From JAHDHW01 sp963793295 (GTDB taxonomy: Bacteria; Bacteroidota; Bacteroidia; Chitinophagales; Saprospiraceae): DNA of 64,000 bases. Where the stretch lies: positions 62,001 to 126,000 of the forward strand of contig CAWBZX010000013.1 in the NCBI GenBank assembly GCA_963793295.1, in the 5' to 3' direction. Positions within the stretch are counted from its first letter, which is position 1, and the number at the start of each line of letters is the position of its first letter. The notes beneath the pieces were generated by a model. It made no database searches and had not been told where the DNA came from. It was given only the letters and a program-made list of their open reading frames with translations. A program made the translations under genes and the position numbers. Positions 51,715-62,218 of this stretch are shown here, piece by piece.

Positions 51715-54570
51715 ATGGCAAAACGTTTAGTTAAGATAGCAAAAGAATTGAATGTAGGAACTACTACTATTGTCGAACATCTCGTCAAGAGTGGTTTTGA
51801 CATAGAAAATAAACCTACTGCTAAAGTTTCCGATGAAATGGAACTGGAACTGCTCAAGGAGTTTCAAAAATCCATTGCCATTAAAGAACAAGCTGATAAG
51901 CTTATTATTGGTACTCGCCCGGTCATAAAAAAAGAGGAAACTTCGCCTCACGTTGTCGCTAAAACAGAAAACAAAGTTGCTCCACCTCCACCTAAGCCTG
52001 AAATCGCTACTCCGTCAAAACCTAAGCCTGAAAATCTATCAGAAGAGACTTCTGCACCTGAAAAACCGGAAATAAAGGTTGAGGATAAACCAAAAATTGG
52101 TTTAACAATTAAAGGAAAAATTGACCTGACACCTCCTAAGCAGCCTAAACCAATAACAACAGAAAAAGAGGAGGAAGAGGAAGTAGAAATCATCGAAGAC
52201 AAAGCTCCTAAAAAAGAAGAAGTTGTTGCAAAAAAAGTAACACAGGAAGTAAAAGTAGAAGAAGAGGTTATTGATGATGCTGTTGAGATTGTTGATGACA
52301 ACTCTGTAGAAATTAATGACCCTAATGAACTTTTAAGAGCCGAGACTCCTCAACTTAAAGGGCTAAAAATTTTAGGGAAAATTGATGCTGATAAACTTAA
52401 GAAAGTAAAGAAAAAGAAGAAAAAGAAAGAAGATATTCCTCAATTGAGTACCGATAAAAAGCCAATAGTCAAAAAACCGGATGAGAGTCAAAAAGAAGAA
52501 CATCGACCCCGAAGAAAACGTACTCGAAAAAAAGTTTCTACTATAAATGCTCCTTCCAATCAATCAAGAGAACGAGCAAGGCCAGGAGCCCCATCAGGAG
52601 CAAGGCCAGGAGCCAACAGAACTTCTCGAAGAGATGAAGTCAAAGAAGTTTCTAAAAAGGAGATAGACGAGAAAATCAAACAAACGATGGCTCGTATTTC
52701 CGGAGGCGGTAAGAAAAAACGACAAAAACTAAGACGAGATAGTCGTGATCGACATCGCGAAAAACAAGAATTGATAGAAGCAGAAAAAGTAACAGGCAAG
52801 TTACAACTTACTGAATTTGTTTCTGTGTCTGAGCTAGCTAGTTTGATGAATGTCTCCGTTACTGATGTTATCACTACTTGTTTGAATCTTGGTGTAATTG
52901 TTTCAATCAACCAACGACTTGATGCTGAAATCATAGAGGTAGTAGCTGAAGAATTCGATCATGAAGTTGAATTTATTAGTGCTGAAGACCAAGTTGAAGA
53001 TGAAGAAGAAATCATCGATGATCCTAAAGACCTTCTGCCTCGTGCGCCGATCGTTACCGTTATGGGGCACGTTGATCACGGTAAAACATCGCTTTTAGAT
53101 TATATTCGAAGTGCAAATGTAATGGGCGGAGAAGCCGGTGGAATTACCCAGCATATTGGTGCTTATGAAGTATTTACCGGAGAAGATAAAAAGCCAATTA
53201 CCTTTCTTGACACCCCTGGTCACGAAGCTTTTACTGCAATGCGTGCTAGAGGTGCCAAAGTTACTGATATTGCAATAATAATAATATCTGCTGACGATAA
53301 TGTGATGCCTCAAACAAAAGAAGCTATAAGCCACGCTCAAGCCGCAGGGGTTCCTATCGTATTTGCAATAAACAAAATCGATAAAGACGGAGCACAACCC
53401 GAACGAATAAAACAAGAACTGGCTTCAATGAATCTGCTTGTAGAAGACTGGGGAGGTGAATATCAATCCCAGGATATTTCGGCAAAAAACGGAACCAATG
53501 TAGATATGTTGCTCGAAAAGATTCTTTTACAAGCTGAAATGCTCGAATTAATGGCTAATCCAAAACGACTAGCAACAGGTACTGTTATTGAAGCTTCTTT
53601 GGATAAAGGTCGAGGTTTTGTAACCAAGGTTTTAGTACAAAATGGTACTTTAAGCATTGGCGAGCCAATCGTTGCAGGTGGTCATTCCGGAAAAATAAAA
53701 GCCATGTTTAATGAACATGGCAAAAAAATTAAAGACGCTGGTCCATCAAAACCTGTTTTAATACTTGGTCTGAGTGGAGCTCCACAAGCTGGAGAAATTT
53801 TTAAAGAAACAGAAAATGAACAGGAAGCACGACAAATTGCATCTAAACGTGCACAAATTTCTCGGGAACAAGCCAATCGGGCAAGTAAACGGATCAGCCT
53901 CGATGAAATCGGCCGTCGTCTTGCTTTAGGAACATTTAAAGAACTTAATCTTATTGTTAAAGGGGACGTTGATGGTTCTATCGAAGCACTTTCCGATTCA
54001 TTGATCAAACTTTCTATCGAAACTGTTCAGGTTAATGTAATTCACAAAGCTGTAGGTCAAATAATTGAATCGGACGTATTGCTTGCCTCAGCTTCAGATG
54101 CCATCATTATCGGATTCCAGGTTAGACCCTCTCTTGGAGCTCGAAAACTAGCTGAACGGGAAGGTGTGCAAATCAAATCCTATTCAATTATCTACGAAGC
54201 CATCGAAGAAATCAAAATGGCCATCGAGGGAATGCTTGAGCCTACCAAAGAAGAAAAAATCGTTGCTCAGCTTGATGTTCGAGAAGTTTACAAAATTAGC
54301 CGGATTGGAACCATTGCTGGTTGTTATGTCCAGGAAGGAAAAATCAACCGTAACTCTAATATCCGGATTATACGAAATGGTATTGTCGTATTCCCTATAA
54401 AGGAAAATGCCGTAGGCGAAATCAGCTCTTTGAAGCGTTTTAAAGATGATGTCAAAGAAGTAAAAAATGGAATGGAATGCGGGGTGACCATCAAAAATTT
54501 CAACGATATCAAAGTGGATGATGTTATTGAAGCTTATGAAATTGTTGAAGTTAAACAGACTTACGAATAA
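51715..54570 (+). CDS. infB: Translation initiation factor IF-2
   Basis: A 951-residue GTPase that delivers initiator tRNA. The N-terminus opens with the IF2-N domain (VKIAKELNVGTTTIVEHLVK), then a ~330-residue low-complexity part rich in Lys, Glu and Pro (~70-350), a second IF2-N module, and the G domain from ~443 with GHVDHGKTSLL, DTPGHEAF, NKIDKDG and SAKNGTN. Domains II-IV follow (LDKGRGFVTKVLVQNG; VREVYKISRIGTIAG). Full length; typical for the phylum. Confidence 0.97.
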   Translation: MAKRLVKIAKELNVGTTTIVEHLVKSGFDIENKPTAKVSDEMELELLKEFQKSIAIKEQADKLIIGTRPVIKKEETSPHVVAKTENKVAPPPPKPEIATPSKPKPENLSEETSAPEKPEIKVEDKPKIGLTIKGKIDLTPPKQPKPITTEKEEEEEVEIIEDKAPKKEEVVAKKVTQEVKVEEEVIDDAVEIVDDNSVEINDPNELLRAETPQLKGLKILGKIDADKLKKVKKKKKKKEDIPQLSTDKKPIVKKPDESQKEEHRPRRKRTRKKVSTINAPSNQSRERARPGAPSGARPGANRTSRRDEVKEVSKKEIDEKIKQTMARISGGGKKKRQKLRRDSRDRHREKQELIEAEKVTGKLQLTEFVSVSELASLMNVSVTDVITTCLNLGVIVSINQRLDAEIIEVVAEEFDHEVEFISAEDQVEDEEEIIDDPKDLLPRAPIVTVMGHVDHGKTSLLDYIRSANVMGGEAGGITQHIGAYEVFTGEDKKPITFLDTPGHEAFTAMRARGAKVTDIAIIIISADDNVMPQTKEAISHAQAAGVPIVFAINKIDKDGAQPERIKQELASMNLLVEDWGGEYQSQDISAKNGTNVDMLLEKILLQAEMLELMANPKRLATGTVIEASLDKGRGFVTKVLVQNGTLSIGEPIVAGGHSGKIKAMFNEHGKKIKDAGPSKPVLILGLSGAPQAGEIFKETENEQEARQIASKRAQISREQANRASKRISLDEIGRRLALGTFKELNLIVKGDVDGSIEALSDSLIKLSIETVQVNVIHKAVGQIIESDVLLASASDAIIIGFQVRPSLGARKLAEREGVQIKSYSIIYEAIEEIKMAIEGMLEPTKEEKIVAQLDVREVYKISRIGTIAGCYVQEGKINRNSNIRIIRNGIVVFPIKENAVGEISSLKRFKDDVKEVKNGMECGVTIKNFNDIKVDDVIEAYEIVEVKQTYE

Positions 54571-54590
54571 GAATCATTTTTAAAATGAAC

Positions 54591-54650
54591 AAAAAAACCT
54601 TTTTGAGGTAGGATATCATAAATTGAATCTGTCCTCAAAAAGGTTTTTTT
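54591..54650 (+). terminator. Terminator of rimP-nusA-infB operon
   Basis: An 18-bp stem built from AAAAAAACCTTTTTGAGG and its complement, with a 24-base loop and T-rich 3' arm. The stem has A and T runs on both sides, so it may act in both directions. Confidence 0.85.
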
Positions 54651-54736
54651 TATTTTAAAAAGGGAAAGGACTATTTTCAATTCTTTTGCAAATGATAGTT
54701 TAATCGTGCTAATTAACTTTCAAGCTCCGTCCAATT

Positions 54737-55174
54737 ATGAAATTTCGATCTGAAATAATTATCAATAAACAAATAAAGGAAGTTTATCAATTTACTATAA
54801 ATCCAAAAAATTTATCACGATGGGTTGATGGCTTTGAAAAATATAAACTAGTCAGCGGAAAAGTAAGGCAAGTTGGTAGTATCGGAATTCAAATTTACAA
54901 TGACAAAGAAGGTAAACTTGAAGTACACGAAGAGGTTCTTGCTCATGAACCTGGTAAAAGTTTAAAGACCCACCTTTCCCATAAAAATATGGAAACAATC
55001 CTGGACCTCCATTTTCTCGATCAGGGAAATTCAACAAAACTAGCAGCAGAAGCAGCCGTAAAGCTCAAGCCTCTGGTTTTCAATCTTATGTCTCCATTTG
55101 TAAAAAATCCAATGAAGAAACAACAGCTCGCCGATTTGAAACGCCTGAAGCATTGCATTGAACAAAAAAAGTAA
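54737..55174 (+). CDS. SRPBCC-superfamily protein
   Basis: A 145-residue START-like fold protein: MKFRSEIIINKQIKEVYQFT, then a helix with NPKNLSRWVDGF, strands VGSIGIQIYNDKEGKLEVHE and MNLHFLDQGNSTKLAAEAA-type phrases, and a long C-terminal helix (KNPMKKQQLADLKRLKHCIE). The ligand is unknown. It stands apart from the infB operon. Confidence 0.8.
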   Translation: MKFRSEIIINKQIKEVYQFTINPKNLSRWVDGFEKYKLVSGKVRQVGSIGIQIYNDKEGKLEVHEEVLAHEPGKSLKTHLSHKNMETILDLHFLDQGNSTKLAAEAAVKLKPLVFNLMSPFVKNPMKKQQLADLKRLKHCIEQKK

Positions 55175-55428
55175 CCGGCTGCATACGCAAACCGGTAACC
55201 TATTGCCTTCCTTGACGGAAATTTTACATCTTTTATTTTAACAGATTTGAGCCCTAAATTCAAATCGAATACGTCAATTCAGTAAGAGTACGAAGCATCT
55301 GAAAAAACGCAATCGCGTGAAAATGCTTAGCTTTAAAGGAAAGAATTTTAATGCTCTTTAGAATAGTATCTGTTAAAAAAGAGCGATTTTTTGAGAAAAA
55401 GGTTGGCTTGCTTAATAAAATAAAAAGT

Positions 55429-55466
55429 AAAAAAACCTCCTCAGAGCTAATTGCTTTGAGAAGGTT
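55429..55466 (-). terminator. Terminator after bamA
   Basis: On the minus strand a 12-bp stem with two mismatches (CCTCCTCAGAGC with GCTTTGAGAAGG, loop TAATT in plus-strand sense) followed by seven T residues, 25 bases after the bamA stop. Confidence 0.7.
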
Positions 55467-55490
55467 AAAAAAGGTTTTTTTTAAATTTAT

Positions 55491-58028
55491 TTATTCTGGT
55501 TCAAAACCTAGAATGATACTAAATCTTCCAAAATTCTGGAATATATTCTGTGAAGTTCTTGGCTTATCAAAACCAATTCCATAATCAAATCCAAGTGTTC
55601 CAAACATAGGTAAGAAAACTCTTAAACCTGCACCCGCAACACGATAAAGGTCAAATGGATCATAATCACGGAAATTACGATAAGAATTTCCTCCTTCCAA
55701 AAAGGTAAGTGCATAAATCGTAGAACTTGGATTTAATGAAATAGGATAACGCAATTCCATTGTAAATTTGTTAAATAATGGCGTTGCGACAACCGTTCCT
55801 CTGTATAAATTGGCTGAAATATCTTCTACATCGTATCCACGTAAGGAAATAAGATCAACTCCAGTATATCCTCCAAATTGTTGATTGGCAAAACCATCAC
55901 CACCTAATTGGAAACGTTCGAAAGGAGATATTCCAATTTCGGGATTATAAGCCCCAATCATTCCGATTTTTGCACCAACTTTGAGCACAAGTTTACCAAT
56001 GATTTGGGTATACCATTCAGCGTTGAATCGCCATTTGTTATATTCGAGGAACTTAAATTTTTCACTTACCGGCAAATCAGCATAATTCTTATTGTTGAAA
56101 AGAGAGTATGGCGGAGTCAACTGCAATGAAAGGGAAAATCTAGATCCGCTTGTCGGAAACAAAGGGTCACTGATTGTGCTTCTGGTAATTGTTTGTTTGA
56201 TATTAAAATTGTAATAATCGCCATCAGTAACAATTTGCCCTTCATCTGTTATGAAAAGGCCTCGGCTCCAATTCTGCAGTGAAAGCGTCTGTAGCGTGAG
56301 GGTCGTTTGAGAAATGAAGTTATCATCCGGAAATTTTAGCCTTGTCCCTAAAGTAACCGAACCTCCTAAAATCACGAATTTCTGATAGTTGGAAAATTCT
56401 TTTTCGCCAAAAGCAAATTTGTTATAAAAAGCAGAAACAGTAAAAGAGTTGGGTTTTTTACCTCCTAGCCAGGGCTCAGTAAATGAAATATTATAAGATT
56501 GATAAAACTTACCGTTGGTCTGAGCACGAAGAGAAAGCTTTTGGCCATCTCCTTGGGGCAACGGGCTCCAGGATTCTTTGTCAAAAAAATTACGAAGTGA
56601 AAAGTTATTAAAAGAAACGCCCAAAGTCCCAATCACTCCTCGCCCTGCACCAGCCCAACCTGCTGATAATTCTAATTGATCTGAAGGTTTTTCTTCAACA
56701 GTATATTCTATATCTACCGTTCCTCTTTGTGGATTTACCGGTGTGTTGATTGCAAGCGCTTCCGGGTTGAAATAACCTAAGTTAATGATTTCCCTTTGCG
56801 AACGAATAATATCTGTCCGACTAAATTTTTGTCCGGGTTTTGTCCGCAACTCCCGACGGATTACATGCTCGTGAGTCCGGTCATTTCCCTTTATAACAAC
56901 CCGATCAATTGTTGCTTGTGGTCCCTCAAAAATACGGATCTCCAAATCTATTGAATCATCGACGATTGAAGTTTCGATCGGATCTACCTGAAAAAACAAA
57001 TACCCATTATCCATATACAGCGTGCTGACATCTCGCCCATCCAAACTAAAGCTTAGCCGGGTTTCCAACAACTCCTGATTGTACACTTCTCCACTTTCGA
57101 TTCCTAACACCTGAGATAGGGTTTCAGAGGCATAGATAGAATTCCCTTTCCAGTTTATATTTCTAAAATAGTATCGATTCCCTTCGTAAATATTAATTAC
57201 AAGCCTTAAATCACCATCTTCTTCTCGCCATACGGTATCATTAATTATTCTGGCATCCCGAAATCCAATTGTATTATAATATGCAATTATGTTAGCAAGG
57301 TCGGCATCAAAGTCTTCTCTCAACAATTTTGATTTGGAAAACAACTTACTCTTTTTATGAGTATTCTCTAATTTCTTGAGAAGTTTGGTTCTTTTTACAT
57401 TATCGTTTCCGGCAAATTCAATATCCTGAATTTTGACACGATCTCTTTTGTCAATGTCAAATTCAATCCGAACAGAATTTATGACCTTTTCATCAGGAAT
57501 TTCTGTAGCGATAACTTGAACATCTAAATATCCTTTTCCTTTATAATAAGACTTAATCGCATTTATTGCGTTGGTTTTGACATTTTCAGTGACGATACCA
57601 CCTTTCAGTAAATATTTATTGACCTCTTCATTGAGGTCATCATGATTTGATTTTTTAACTCCCTTAAAGGAATGACGAGTCAGCCTGGGCCGTTCAACAA
57701 CTACAATTTCCAGAAAAACGACATCTCCAATTGTTTTTTCCTGATAAACCTGGATATCAGTGAACAATCGCAATTTCCATAAAGCCTTTATTACATGAAA
57801 AATATCTTCCCCTGGTATTCTAATTTTATCTCCTACTTTCAATCCGGCAATTGCAATAATTGCATTATCATCGCTAAAATTAGCGCCGGTTACTCTAATT
57901 CCACCAATTTCGTAATCTTTTGGTTCCGCATATTCAACAATAGGAATTGTATCGTTTGTTTGTGAAAAAACAAACGTCGGCAAAAATAAAATAACGATGA
58001 AAGTAAAATAAGTCAATGCTTGTCTCAT
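55491..58028 (-). CDS. bamA: Outer membrane protein assembly factor BamA
   Basis: An 845-residue Omp85 protein that folds barrels into the outer membrane. A signal peptide (MRQALTYFTFIVILFLPTFVFS) is followed by five POTRA domains to ~residue 430 (for example GDVVFLEIVVVERPRLTRHSFKG, YDVQVIATEIPDEKVINSVR), then a 16-strand barrel. Strand motifs are AGWAGAGRGVIGTLGVSF, the conserved GGDGFANQQFGGYTGVD (loop 6 region) and the final strand FSIILGFEPE. It lies downstream of uppS on the same strand, 249 bases away. Confidence 0.95.
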   Translation of the reverse strand: MRQALTYFTFIVILFLPTFVFSQTNDTIPIVEYAEPKDYEIGGIRVTGANFSDDNAIIAIAGLKVGDKIRIPGEDIFHVIKALWKLRLFTDIQVYQEKTIGDVVFLEIVVVERPRLTRHSFKGVKKSNHDDLNEEVNKYLLKGGIVTENVKTNAINAIKSYYKGKGYLDVQVIATEIPDEKVINSVRIEFDIDKRDRVKIQDIEFAGNDNVKRTKLLKKLENTHKKSKLFSKSKLLREDFDADLANIIAYYNTIGFRDARIINDTVWREEDGDLRLVINIYEGNRYYFRNINWKGNSIYASETLSQVLGIESGEVYNQELLETRLSFSLDGRDVSTLYMDNGYLFFQVDPIETSIVDDSIDLEIRIFEGPQATIDRVVIKGNDRTHEHVIRRELRTKPGQKFSRTDIIRSQREIINLGYFNPEALAINTPVNPQRGTVDIEYTVEEKPSDQLELSAGWAGAGRGVIGTLGVSFNNFSLRNFFDKESWSPLPQGDGQKLSLRAQTNGKFYQSYNISFTEPWLGGKKPNSFTVSAFYNKFAFGEKEFSNYQKFVILGGSVTLGTRLKFPDDNFISQTTLTLQTLSLQNWSRGLFITDEGQIVTDGDYYNFNIKQTITRSTISDPLFPTSGSRFSLSLQLTPPYSLFNNKNYADLPVSEKFKFLEYNKWRFNAEWYTQIIGKLVLKVGAKIGMIGAYNPEIGISPFERFQLGGDGFANQQFGGYTGVDLISLRGYDVEDISANLYRGTVVATPLFNKFTMELRYPISLNPSSTIYALTFLEGGNSYRNFRDYDPFDLYRVAGAGLRVFLPMFGTLGFDYGIGFDKPRTSQNIFQNFGRFSIILGFEPE

Positions 58029-58277
58029 CTATATAAATTGGTTTGTGTAGTCTTAATATTATAATCCAATAAAGAACGCCTCAAAATAAGGCCTGTTGCC
58101 TTAAAATACTAGTTTACTTTAATAAAGAAGTCGCCTATTTAACAATGGTTGTATCAACATAGGCAACAATATATTTTTAACTCCCAAAATCACAAAATCT
58201 TACATTTTCTGATCCTTCAAAAAGAAAATGATATTGAGTAGATTTTCCTAAAAAGAGAAGCCCATTTGATTCATTAA

Positions 58278-59018
58278 TCAAGCAAGCTGTTCACTTGTTT
58301 TTCCAAAACGTCGTTCTCTTTTTTGAAAATCGATAATTGCTTCATAAAGACTATTTTTTCGGAATTCCGGCCAAAAGATCGGTGTAAAATACAATTCCGC
58401 ATAAGCGATTTGCCAGAGCAAGAAATTGCTGATCCGATTTTCACCGCTTGTACGGATCAACAGCTCGGGATCAGGTATTCCATAAGTACTCAAAGCACGT
58501 TCAAAAGTCTTCTCATTTATATCTGCCGGTTTTAGCTGTTTGTTGTCCACTTCTTCCGCCAACACTTTCGTTGCATTCAATATTTCCCATCTCGCACTGT
58601 AATTTAGAGCGAGCACCAAAGTCATTCTGGTATTTTGACTTGTTTCTTCGATTCCTTCCATCAATGCTTTATACGTTTTTTCCGGAAGCTTACTCAAATC
58701 GCCAATAGCCTGAAGGCGAATATTATTCTTGTTTAACGTCTCAATTTCTTTTCGTAAAGTTTCTACCAACAAAGTCATCAAGGCATTGATTTCCATCTGT
58801 GGCCGGTTCCAGTTTTCAGTAGAAAATGCATAAAGTGTCAAATACTCAATACCTAGTTCAGCAGCTGCCTCCGTTGTTTCACGAACTGATTTTACCCCAT
58901 TACGATGGCCAAAAACACGAGGTTTTCCGTGTTTTTTTGCCCACCGGCCATTTCCATCCATGATGATGGCAATATGCCTGGGAAGTTTTTCAAGATTGAT
59001 CTGGGATTTTAAATCCAT
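58278..59018 (-). CDS. uppS: Isoprenyl transferase (undecaprenyl diphosphate synthase)
   Basis: A 246-residue cis-prenyltransferase that builds the C55 lipid carrier for cell-wall and polysaccharide synthesis. Motifs: HIAIIMDGNGRWAKKHG (FPP site, catalytic Asp), YLTLYAFSTENWNRP, ALNYSARWEI, and RTSGENRISNFLLWQIAYAE. It precedes bamA, an order common in Bacteroidota. The WecA/MraY-type gene at 61.2 kb uses its product. Confidence 0.95.
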   Translation of the reverse strand: MDLKSQINLEKLPRHIAIIMDGNGRWAKKHGKPRVFGHRNGVKSVRETTEAAAELGIEYLTLYAFSTENWNRPQMEINALMTLLVETLRKEIETLNKNNIRLQAIGDLSKLPEKTYKALMEGIEETSQNTRMTLVLALNYSARWEILNATKVLAEEVDNKQLKPADINEKTFERALSTYGIPDPELLIRTSGENRISNFLLWQIAYAELYFTPIFWPEFRKNSLYEAIIDFQKRERRFGKTSEQLA

Positions 59019-59297
59019 TGATTACCTTTGCACTCGTTTTAAAAATTCCCACAAATTTAAGAAAAGAAAGCGAAAAACCACTCGTTAAGATAAAGATCAG
59101 TCAAATAGCTTCTGGCAGGCAAATGACTATTAGATAAATATGCTTGACACAAATATTAAACAATTGTATTTTTGGTCTCCTGCTATTTATATATTTTTGC
59201 TTGGTTTTTATTTACCAGAATTTTTTCTTTCAAATTTTTCGTCTTAAAACATAATCAGAAAATCGCTTTAATGACCTCCCTAAATAATTAAAAACTT

Positions 59298-60992
59298 ATG
59301 AAGTTTGACCATTTTCAATACCAAAGACCCGTAATGGAATCTTTTGAAGCACAATACAACACTTACCTTGAAGGCTTTGAGGAAGCAAAAACTTTTGACG
59401 AGCAAGATAAATTATTTGAAAAAATTAATATCCACCGGCAAAAATATTCTACTATGTATAATATTTGCCATGTGCGTCATACCATCAATACGAAAGACAC
59501 TTTTTTTGAAGAAGAAAATAATTTTTATGATCTCAACAATCCGACTGTTGAAGCACTGACCAATAAATTTTATGAGCAACTTCTCAATTCCCGGTTTCGA
59601 AAAGAATTAGAAAAAAAATGGGGCAACCAACTTTTTGTTATCGCAGAACTCAGCCTGAAAACTTTCAAACCAACCATACTCGAAGATCTGAAAGAAGAGA
59701 ATAAGTTGACTAGTGAATATGTAAAAATTAAGGCTTCCGCTGAAATCGTCTTCAAAGACGAAAAATATACCTTACCGGCTTTGTCTCCCCTTGAAACATC
59801 AAAGAATCGGCAAACCCGAAAAGAAGCTTCAATAGCAAAATGGGCCTTTTATGCCAAGCATTCAGAAGCAATAGAAGAGATCTTTGATAAACAAGTGAAG
59901 CTACGACACAACATTGCAAAAAAACTAGGCTACGATAATTTTATCCAATTGGGGTATGCGAGAATGATCCGTTCGGATTACAATGCCGGAATGGTTGCTA
60001 ATTTTCGAAAGCAAGTCGAAGAAGTTATTGTTCCGATCGCTTCCAAGCTGTATGAGCGACAGAAAAAAAGGATCGGTATTAAAAATCTAAAATATTACGA
60101 CGAAGATTTTCGCTTTGCCAGTGGAAATCCAAAACCGAAAGGAACTCCCGATTGGATTGTAGAAAATGCCGGAAAAATGTACAAGGAACTTTCTCAGGAA
60201 ACAGCTGATTTTTTTGACTTTATGCGGCATAACAACTTGATGGATCTCGTCAATAAAGAAGGAAAAGCTACCGGAGGATATTGCACCTATATTCCTGATT
60301 ATAAATCGCCGTATATCTTCTCTAATTTTAATGGAACCAGCGGAGATATTGATGTACTCACACATGAAGCAGGACATGCATTTCAGGTATTTTCAAGCCG
60401 CGATATTGGCCTGACAGAATACAATTGGCCTACCTATGAAGCTTGTGAAATTCATTCGATGAGCATGGAGTTTTTTACCTGGCCCTGGATGGATTTATTT
60501 TTCAAAGAAGATACTGATAAATACAAATTTGCTCATCTTTCCGGAGCATTACTCTTTCTGCCCTATGGTGTTGCAGTTGACGAATTCCAGCATTTTGTTT
60601 ACGAAAATCCGCAGGCGAGTCCTGCCGAACGCAATCACGCCTGGAAAGTTATAGAAAAAAAATACCTGCCTCATCGCAATAATGATGGTAATGCATTTTT
60701 GGAAAAAGGAGGCTTTTGGCAAAGACAAAACCATATTTTTACCACTCCATTTTATTATATCGATTATACTTTAGCGCAAATTTGTGCTTTTCAGTTTTGG
60801 AAAAAAGATCGCCAAAATCATGAATCCGCATGGACTGATTATGTTCGATTGTGCAAAGTGGGAGGAAGTAAATCATTTCTTGAACTCGTGGAACTGGCAA
60901 ATCTAAAATCACCTTTTGAAGATGGATGCGTAGAATCAATCATTGGAGATATCGAATCCTGGCTGAATTCGGTGGACGATTCATCTTTTTAA
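59298..60992 (+). CDS. M3-family oligoendopeptidase
   Basis: A 564-residue cytoplasmic zinc peptidase of the thimet/oligoendopeptidase F group. The zinc motif is H356-E-A-G-H360 in VLTHEAGHAFQVF, with the third ligand Glu in YEACEIHSMSMEFF. No signal peptide. It cleaves short peptides. Start at 59298 is supported by a TACCTTTG box ~270 bases upstream on the same strand. Full length and intact. Confidence 0.93.
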   Translation: MKFDHFQYQRPVMESFEAQYNTYLEGFEEAKTFDEQDKLFEKINIHRQKYSTMYNICHVRHTINTKDTFFEEENNFYDLNNPTVEALTNKFYEQLLNSRFRKELEKKWGNQLFVIAELSLKTFKPTILEDLKEENKLTSEYVKIKASAEIVFKDEKYTLPALSPLETSKNRQTRKEASIAKWAFYAKHSEAIEEIFDKQVKLRHNIAKKLGYDNFIQLGYARMIRSDYNAGMVANFRKQVEEVIVPIASKLYERQKKRIGIKNLKYYDEDFRFASGNPKPKGTPDWIVENAGKMYKELSQETADFFDFMRHNNLMDLVNKEGKATGGYCTYIPDYKSPYIFSNFNGTSGDIDVLTHEAGHAFQVFSSRDIGLTEYNWPTYEACEIHSMSMEFFTWPWMDLFFKEDTDKYKFAHLSGALLFLPYGVAVDEFQHFVYENPQASPAERNHAWKVIEKKYLPHRNNDGNAFLEKGGFWQRQNHIFTTPFYYIDYTLAQICAFQFWKKDRQNHESAWTDYVRLCKVGGSKSFLELVELANLKSPFEDGCVESIIGDIESWLNSVDDSSF

Positions 60993-61156
60993 TTAAAAAA
61001 TAAATTATGACTTAACCTGCAATCAACTTGTTAGAAAGAATAAAGTATAATTTTAAAGGATAAGTATAAATAAGCTTTGCTTTTTGCTGATATTATAATA
61101 ATTTTGAATACTTGCTTTTAAGAAAACGAACCGCATTTCAAAAACACCCTTGACTG

Positions 61157-62218
61157 ATGTATGATATCATTTTAAGTTTTCTTACAGCTTTTACATTGAC
61201 TTACTTCGCAATTCCGTCAATAATAAATATAGCTAAGAAAAAAAATCTGACCGATGAACCAGATGAGCGAAGGTCTCACACCGAAAGCACTCCTTCTCTT
61301 GGTGGCATAGCCATTTTTGCAGGGGTTATCTTTTCGATAATCCTCTGGACTCCATTTGGTCTGTTTGGAGACTTGCAGTATATACTTTGCTCCTTTATTA
61401 TCATTTTTTTAATTGGTGCGAAAGACGATATTTTGCCTATTTCTCCAAATAAAAAGCTTATCGGCGAAATTCTCGCTGCGTCCATTCTCGTTTTCAAATC
61501 TAATGTAAAACTGACCAGTTTGTACGGTATATTTGGCATCTATGAGTTACCGGAAGTAGTAAGCATTGTTTTATCTGTTTTCACCATTTTAGTGATCATC
61601 AATGCCTTTAATCTGATAGATGGTATCAATGGTTTGTCAGGTAGTATATCGACTTTGATTGCCTTAACACTTGGCACCTGGTTTTTCTTAACTGATCAAA
61701 TTGCTCTCTCCATTGTCGCCTACTCTCTTTCGGGGGCTGTTGTCGCTTTTTTAAAATATAACTTCACTCCTGCCAAGATCTTTATGGGTGACACCGGTTC
61801 TTTACTCGTTGGATTGGTTTGTTCCATTCTAGCTATTAAATTCATAGAATCTCACAATGTCATCGGACCAAACAACCGATGGGCATTTAATGCGGTTCCG
61901 GCAGTGGCTGTAGGAATCATGATTTTGCCCTTATTTGATACGCTTCGGGTTTTTACAATGAGAGCCATGAGGGGTAAATCTCCTTTCCATCCAGATCGCA
62001 CTCATATTCATCATTTACTGATTGATTTTGGGTTTTCGCATATGCAGGCTACCGGGATATTGATATTGGTAAATATCTTTTTTATCATGTTGGTCGTATC
62101 GCTGCAAAATATAGGTTCATTCAATCTCTTGCTGGTTATTATCGCATTTGCTATGGCATTATCCGGTCTCCTTTTCTACTCCGTTTCCCGTAAAAAAATC
62201 AATCCCCCCAGTTCGTGA
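61157..62218 (+). CDS. Polyprenyl-phosphate sugar-1-phosphate transferase (MraY/WecA family)
   Basis: A 353-residue, ~10-helix membrane enzyme that adds a GlcNAc-1-P or related sugar phosphate to undecaprenyl phosphate. The signature acidic motifs are LIGAKDDILPIS, FNLIDGINGLSG and MGDTGSLLVGLV, and the cytoplasmic HIHH loop is FHPDRTHIHHLLIDFGFSH, which points to WecA/TagO-type members and away from MraY. Its stop overlaps the crcB GTG by four bases. Confidence 0.92.
   Translation: MYDIILSFLTAFTLTYFAIPSIINIAKKKNLTDEPDERRSHTESTPSLGGIAIFAGVIFSIILWTPFGLFGDLQYILCSFIIIFLIGAKDDILPISPNKKLIGEILAASILVFKSNVKLTSLYGIFGIYELPEVVSIVLSVFTILVIINAFNLIDGINGLSGSISTLIALTLGTWFFLTDQIALSIVAYSLSGAVVAFLKYNFTPAKIFMGDTGSLLVGLVCSILAIKFIESHNVIGPNNRWAFNAVPAVAVGIMILPLFDTLRVFTMRAMRGKSPFHPDRTHIHHLLIDFGFSHMQATGILILVNIFFIMLVVSLQNIGSFNLLLVIIAFAMALSGLLFYSVSRKKINPPSS

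Noticed and set aside
51948..52934. Long minus-strand frames opposite infB
   Set aside because: They mirror the Lys/Glu-rich region of IF-2; their Ser/Phe-rich translations are typical antisense shadows with no start context.
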